Origin: Rhodocyclaceae bacterium
Lineage (GTDB): Bacteria > Pseudomonadota > Gammaproteobacteria > Burkholderiales > Rhodocyclaceae
DNA: 8,520 nucleotides
Reading direction: 5' to 3'
Assembly (NCBI GenBank): GCA_013821865.1
Contig: PNJM01000099.1
Location: 1 to 8,520 of the forward strand
Part shown: positions 7,161 through 8,520 of the stretch, one piece after another
How the letters are laid out: the number at the start of each line of letters is the position of its first letter
Position numbering within the stretch: position 1 is the stretch's first letter
Translations under genes and position numbers: made by a program
Notes under the pieces: generated by a model
The model's database searches: none
What the model was told of the DNA's origin: nothing
What the model saw: only the letters and a program-made list of their open reading frames with translations

Positions 7161-7176
7161 TGCATCATCCATGCCA
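7161..7176 (-). promoter_or_regulatory. Sigma-54 (RpoN) -24/-12 promoter for the flgB operon
   Basis: On the minus strand the sequence reads TGGCATGGATGATGCA, against the sigma-54 consensus TGGCACG-N4-TTGCA. The GG and GC dinucleotides are present with exactly the required spacing. Only one base in the -24 box and one in the -12 box differ. The predicted start site is near 7150, leaving a 19-base leader before the flgB GTG that contains its ribosome binding site. Sigma-54 needs an enhancer-binding activator (FleQ/FlrC/FleR-type in flagellar systems); none is encoded here. Confidence 0.75.
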
Positions 7177-7189
7177 GGCATCGTATGCC
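7171..7189. promoter_or_regulatory. Triple ATGCC/GGCAT half-site next to the flgB promoter
   Basis: Three copies of one pentamer alternate in orientation: ATGCC (7171-7175), GGCAT (7177-7181) and ATGCC (7185-7189). They make two overlapping perfect inverted repeats with 1-base and 3-base centres. The first overlaps the -24 box of the sigma-54 promoter, so a bound protein could block polymerase. It may be a repressor site or a coincidence of short GC-rich words; no regulator is identified. Confidence 0.3.
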
Positions 7190-7344
7190 GGGGCGCGGCG
7201 GAACGATTTGCCGAAAAGCGGTGGAAATGACGGGTATTCCTCGCCGCGGCCGGCAGCGCCTGTCGGCCGGCGGCAATTTTTGCCGGCAGGCGGCACGTCA
7301 ACCCTTTCTTGCCAGCAGGCGCTGGCCGTGTTTGAATCGCTGCC

Positions 7345-8055
7345 ATGTCCTTGTTCGAGCAATCCATGCCAGTCATCCTCAAGCGATTTCTGTTCCTCTT
7401 CCTGCTCGCCCTTCCCCTGGCGTCCTTCGCCCGCCAGGAGCCGGCCGAGGTAAAGCGGGTCGTCGAGGACTTCCTGCGCGTGCAGACGAAAGGCCTGCCC
7501 GGCCAGGCGAGTTTCTCCGTCGGCTCGGTCGACCCAAACAACAACCTTGCCCCATGCCCGGCACTCGAGGCCTTCCTGCCGGCGGGCGCCCGGCCCTGGG
7601 GCCGCACCAACGTCGGCGTGCGCTGCCAGGTGGAGGGGGGCTGGTCGATCTATGTGCCGGTGCAGGTGAAGGTGAGCGGCGAGTACTTCGTCACGGCCAG
7701 GCCGCTGGCGCGCGGCCAGATCATTGCCGCCGCCGACCTGGCGAAGCGCACCGGCGACCTGGCGGAGTTGCCTGCCGGCATCGTCACCGAGGCAGCCCAG
7801 GCGGTGGGACAGACGGTGACGATCAGCGTCCAATCCGGCCAGGTCCTGCGCAGCGACATCCTGCGCGCCCAGCTCGCCGTGCAGCAGAACCAGAGCGTGA
7901 AAGTGGTATCGAAGGGAAAGGGCTTCCAGGTGGCGACCGAGGGGCGGGCGCTCAACAACGCCTCGGATGGCCAGGTGGTGCAGGTGAGGACAGCCTCGGG
8001 CCAGACCGTGTCCGGCATCGCCCGGCCGGGCGGCATCGTCGAGGTGACCTATTGA
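7345..8055 (+). CDS. flgA: FlgA, periplasmic P-ring assembly chaperone
   Basis: FlgA is the periplasmic chaperone that helps FlgI form the P ring. The product is 236 residues from the ATG at 7345, or 229 from the ATG at 7366. Neither has a clear Shine-Dalgarno sequence. The second gives a tidier Sec signal peptide (MPVILKRFLFLFLLALPLAS then FA), so the start is uncertain. The N-terminal domain has two cysteines, in APCPALEAFLPAG and NVGVRCQVEGGW, as usual in FlgA and probably a disulfide. The C-terminal SAF-like domain runs from about residue 115, with ARPLARGQIIAAADLAKRTG, then GQVLRSDILRA, VKVVSKGKGF and the closing GIARPGGIVEVTY. It is transcribed away from flgB. I found no sigma-54 site with correct spacing for flgA. 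Confidence 0.95.
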   Translation: MSLFEQSMPVILKRFLFLFLLALPLASFARQEPAEVKRVVEDFLRVQTKGLPGQASFSVGSVDPNNNLAPCPALEAFLPAGARPWGRTNVGVRCQVEGGWSIYVPVQVKVSGEYFVTARPLARGQIIAAADLAKRTGDLAELPAGIVTEAAQAVGQTVTISVQSGQVLRSDILRAQLAVQQNQSVKVVSKGKGFQVATEGRALNNASDGQVVQVRTASGQTVSGIARPGGIVEVTY

Positions 8056-8056
8056 C

Positions 8057-8084
8057 TTGCCGGACGGATAGTTTGGCGTAGAAT
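8057..8084 (+). promoter_or_regulatory. Possible sigma-70 promoter upstream of flgM
   Basis: A -35-like TTGCCG (8057-8062) and a -10-like TAGAAT (8079-8084) are separated by 16 bp. They match 4 of 6 and 5 of 6 consensus bases. The predicted start would be near 8091, upstream of the sigma-28 promoter. If used, it would give flgM a basal supply independent of FliA. The match is moderate and unproven. Confidence 0.35.
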
Positions 8085-8105
8085 CATGTCATTGCGATTT
8101 TGTGC

Positions 8106-8132
8106 TCAAGTTTTTCCGCGATATGCCGTAAG
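8106..8132 (+). promoter_or_regulatory. Sigma-28 (FliA) promoter for flgM
   Basis: The -35 element TCAAGTTT (8106-8113) matches the FliA consensus TAAAGTTT at 7 of 8 bases. After exactly 11 bp comes GCCGTAAG (8125-8132) against GCCGATAA, keeping the key GCCG. The start site would be near 8140, about 30 bases before the flgM GTG. This is the late flagellar promoter expected for flgM and also argues that the upstream in-frame extension from 8100 is not translated. Confidence 0.8.
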
Positions 8133-8168
8133 GAACACCTGAGGTCACACCATTTAAGGAAAACAGCC

Positions 8169-8486
8169 GTGAAAATCGACAACTCCGTAGGTTCCGTCGG
8201 CGGACTGCCCGGCGGCGAGCCGCGTCCGCGTCCCGCCAAGAGTACGAACGGTTCCACCACCTCCGCCGCCGCCTCCGGTTCGACCGTCGAGCTGTCCTCG
8301 CTTGCCGGGCGGATGCAGGAAATCGAGGCCGCCCTCGCCAATGTGCCGGTCATCGACTCCGGCCGCGTCGCGGAAATCAAGCAGGCCATCACCGAAGGCC
8401 GCTTCCAGGTCGACGCCGGCAAGGTGGCCGACGGCCTGATCGACAGCGTCAAGCAGATGCTGGACGCCCAGGCCCGCAAGACGTGA
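8169..8486 (+). CDS. flgM: FlgM, anti-sigma-28 factor
   Basis: FlgM binds FliA (sigma-28) in the cytoplasm and is exported through the finished hook, which releases late flagellar transcription. The 105-residue product begins MKIDNSVGSV, with a GTG start, and is slightly longer than enterobacterial FlgM. A Gly/Pro/Ser-rich, probably disordered segment covers about 8-45. The sigma-binding C-terminal region has VELSSLAGRMQEIEAALANV then VIDSGRVAEIKQAITEGRFQ and VDAGKVADGLIDSVKQMLDA. The GTG at 8169 is chosen because AAGGA lies eight bases upstream, the N-terminus matches the family, and the frame above it contains the sigma-28 promoter. It is 113 bp downstream of flgA, with no clear terminator between them. 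Confidence 0.95.
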   Translation: MKIDNSVGSVGGLPGGEPRPRPAKSTNGSTTSAAASGSTVELSSLAGRMQEIEAALANVPVIDSGRVAEIKQAITEGRFQVDAGKVADGLIDSVKQMLDAQARKT

Positions 8487-8493
8487 TTCCGGA

Positions 8494-8520
8494 ATGAGCG
8501 ACCCAAGCACCCCAGCCCCG
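8494..8520 (+). CDS. flgN: Probable FlgN, start only (nine codons, cut by the window end)
   Basis: An ATG seven bases after the flgM stop opens a frame reading MSDPSTPAP up to the last base. Too little is present for a family match. The call rests on the common flgA-flgM-flgN order, where FlgN is the cytoplasmic export chaperone for the hook-filament junction proteins FlgK and FlgL. Only a weak CGGA lies upstream, which would suit coupling to flgM translation. Confidence 0.5.

Noticed and set aside
7269..7283. A plus-strand sigma-54 promoter for flgA (GGCGGCAATTTTTGC)
   Set aside because: The GG-to-GC spacing is one base too long for sigma-54, which tolerates almost no change. GGCACG at 7292 with TTGC at 7309 is also wrongly spaced.
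7272..7284. Rho-independent terminator at GGCAATTTTTGCC
   Set aside because: The stem is only five base pairs and no T-run follows it; the T's are in the loop. It also lies between divergent genes.
8100..8168. N-terminal extension of flgM from a TTG at 8100
   Set aside because: The stretch contains the sigma-28 promoter, and the GTG at 8169 has a Shine-Dalgarno sequence and begins with the family's KIDNSV.

Overview
The window is a flagellar rod, hook and ring locus from a high-GC Gram-negative bacterium. FlgH and FlgI (L and P rings), a two-domain FlgJ and a divergent flgA-flgM-flgN arm point to a proteobacterium. Gene order and protein style suggest a betaproteobacterium, perhaps of the Rhodocyclales group, but that placement is inference from style and not from a search.

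Layout. On the minus strand, read from 7131 down to 1, are flgB, flgC, flgD, flgE, flgF, flgG, flgH, flgI and the first 250 codons of flgJ, which leaves the window at base 1. On the plus strand, from 7345, are flgA, flgM and the first nine codons of what is probably flgN. A 213-bp divergent control region (7132-7344) separates the two arms. It holds a well-spaced sigma-54 (-24/-12) promoter pointing at flgB. The flgA-flgM gap holds a sigma-28 (FliA) promoter and a possible sigma-70 promoter for flgM.

How the genes work together. FlgB, FlgC, FlgF and FlgG build the rod. FlgJ caps the rod and digests peptidoglycan. FlgI, helped by the periplasmic chaperone FlgA, and the lipoprotein FlgH form the P and L rings. 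FlgD scaffolds assembly of the FlgE hook. FlgM holds sigma-28 inactive until the hook is complete, and FlgN is normally the chaperone for the hook-filament junction proteins. All nine rod, hook and ring genes seen here look intact, and four of their gaps are only 14-20 bp.

The unusual layer is non-coding. The other four gaps of the minus-strand operon (flgE/F, flgG/H, flgH/I, flgI/J) all hold heptanucleotide repeats. Three carry GTTTCGR units and one carries GTRNGGN units. The flgI/J copy has two four-unit arrays in opposite orientation, which could form a 31-bp stem in the mRNA. Repeat-derived or repeat-adjacent sequence supplies the ribosome binding sites of flgH and flgI. A different, REP-like palindromic segment appears to lie in frame within the FlgJ linker. 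I see no new enzyme system, RNA gene, CRISPR array or insertion sequence.
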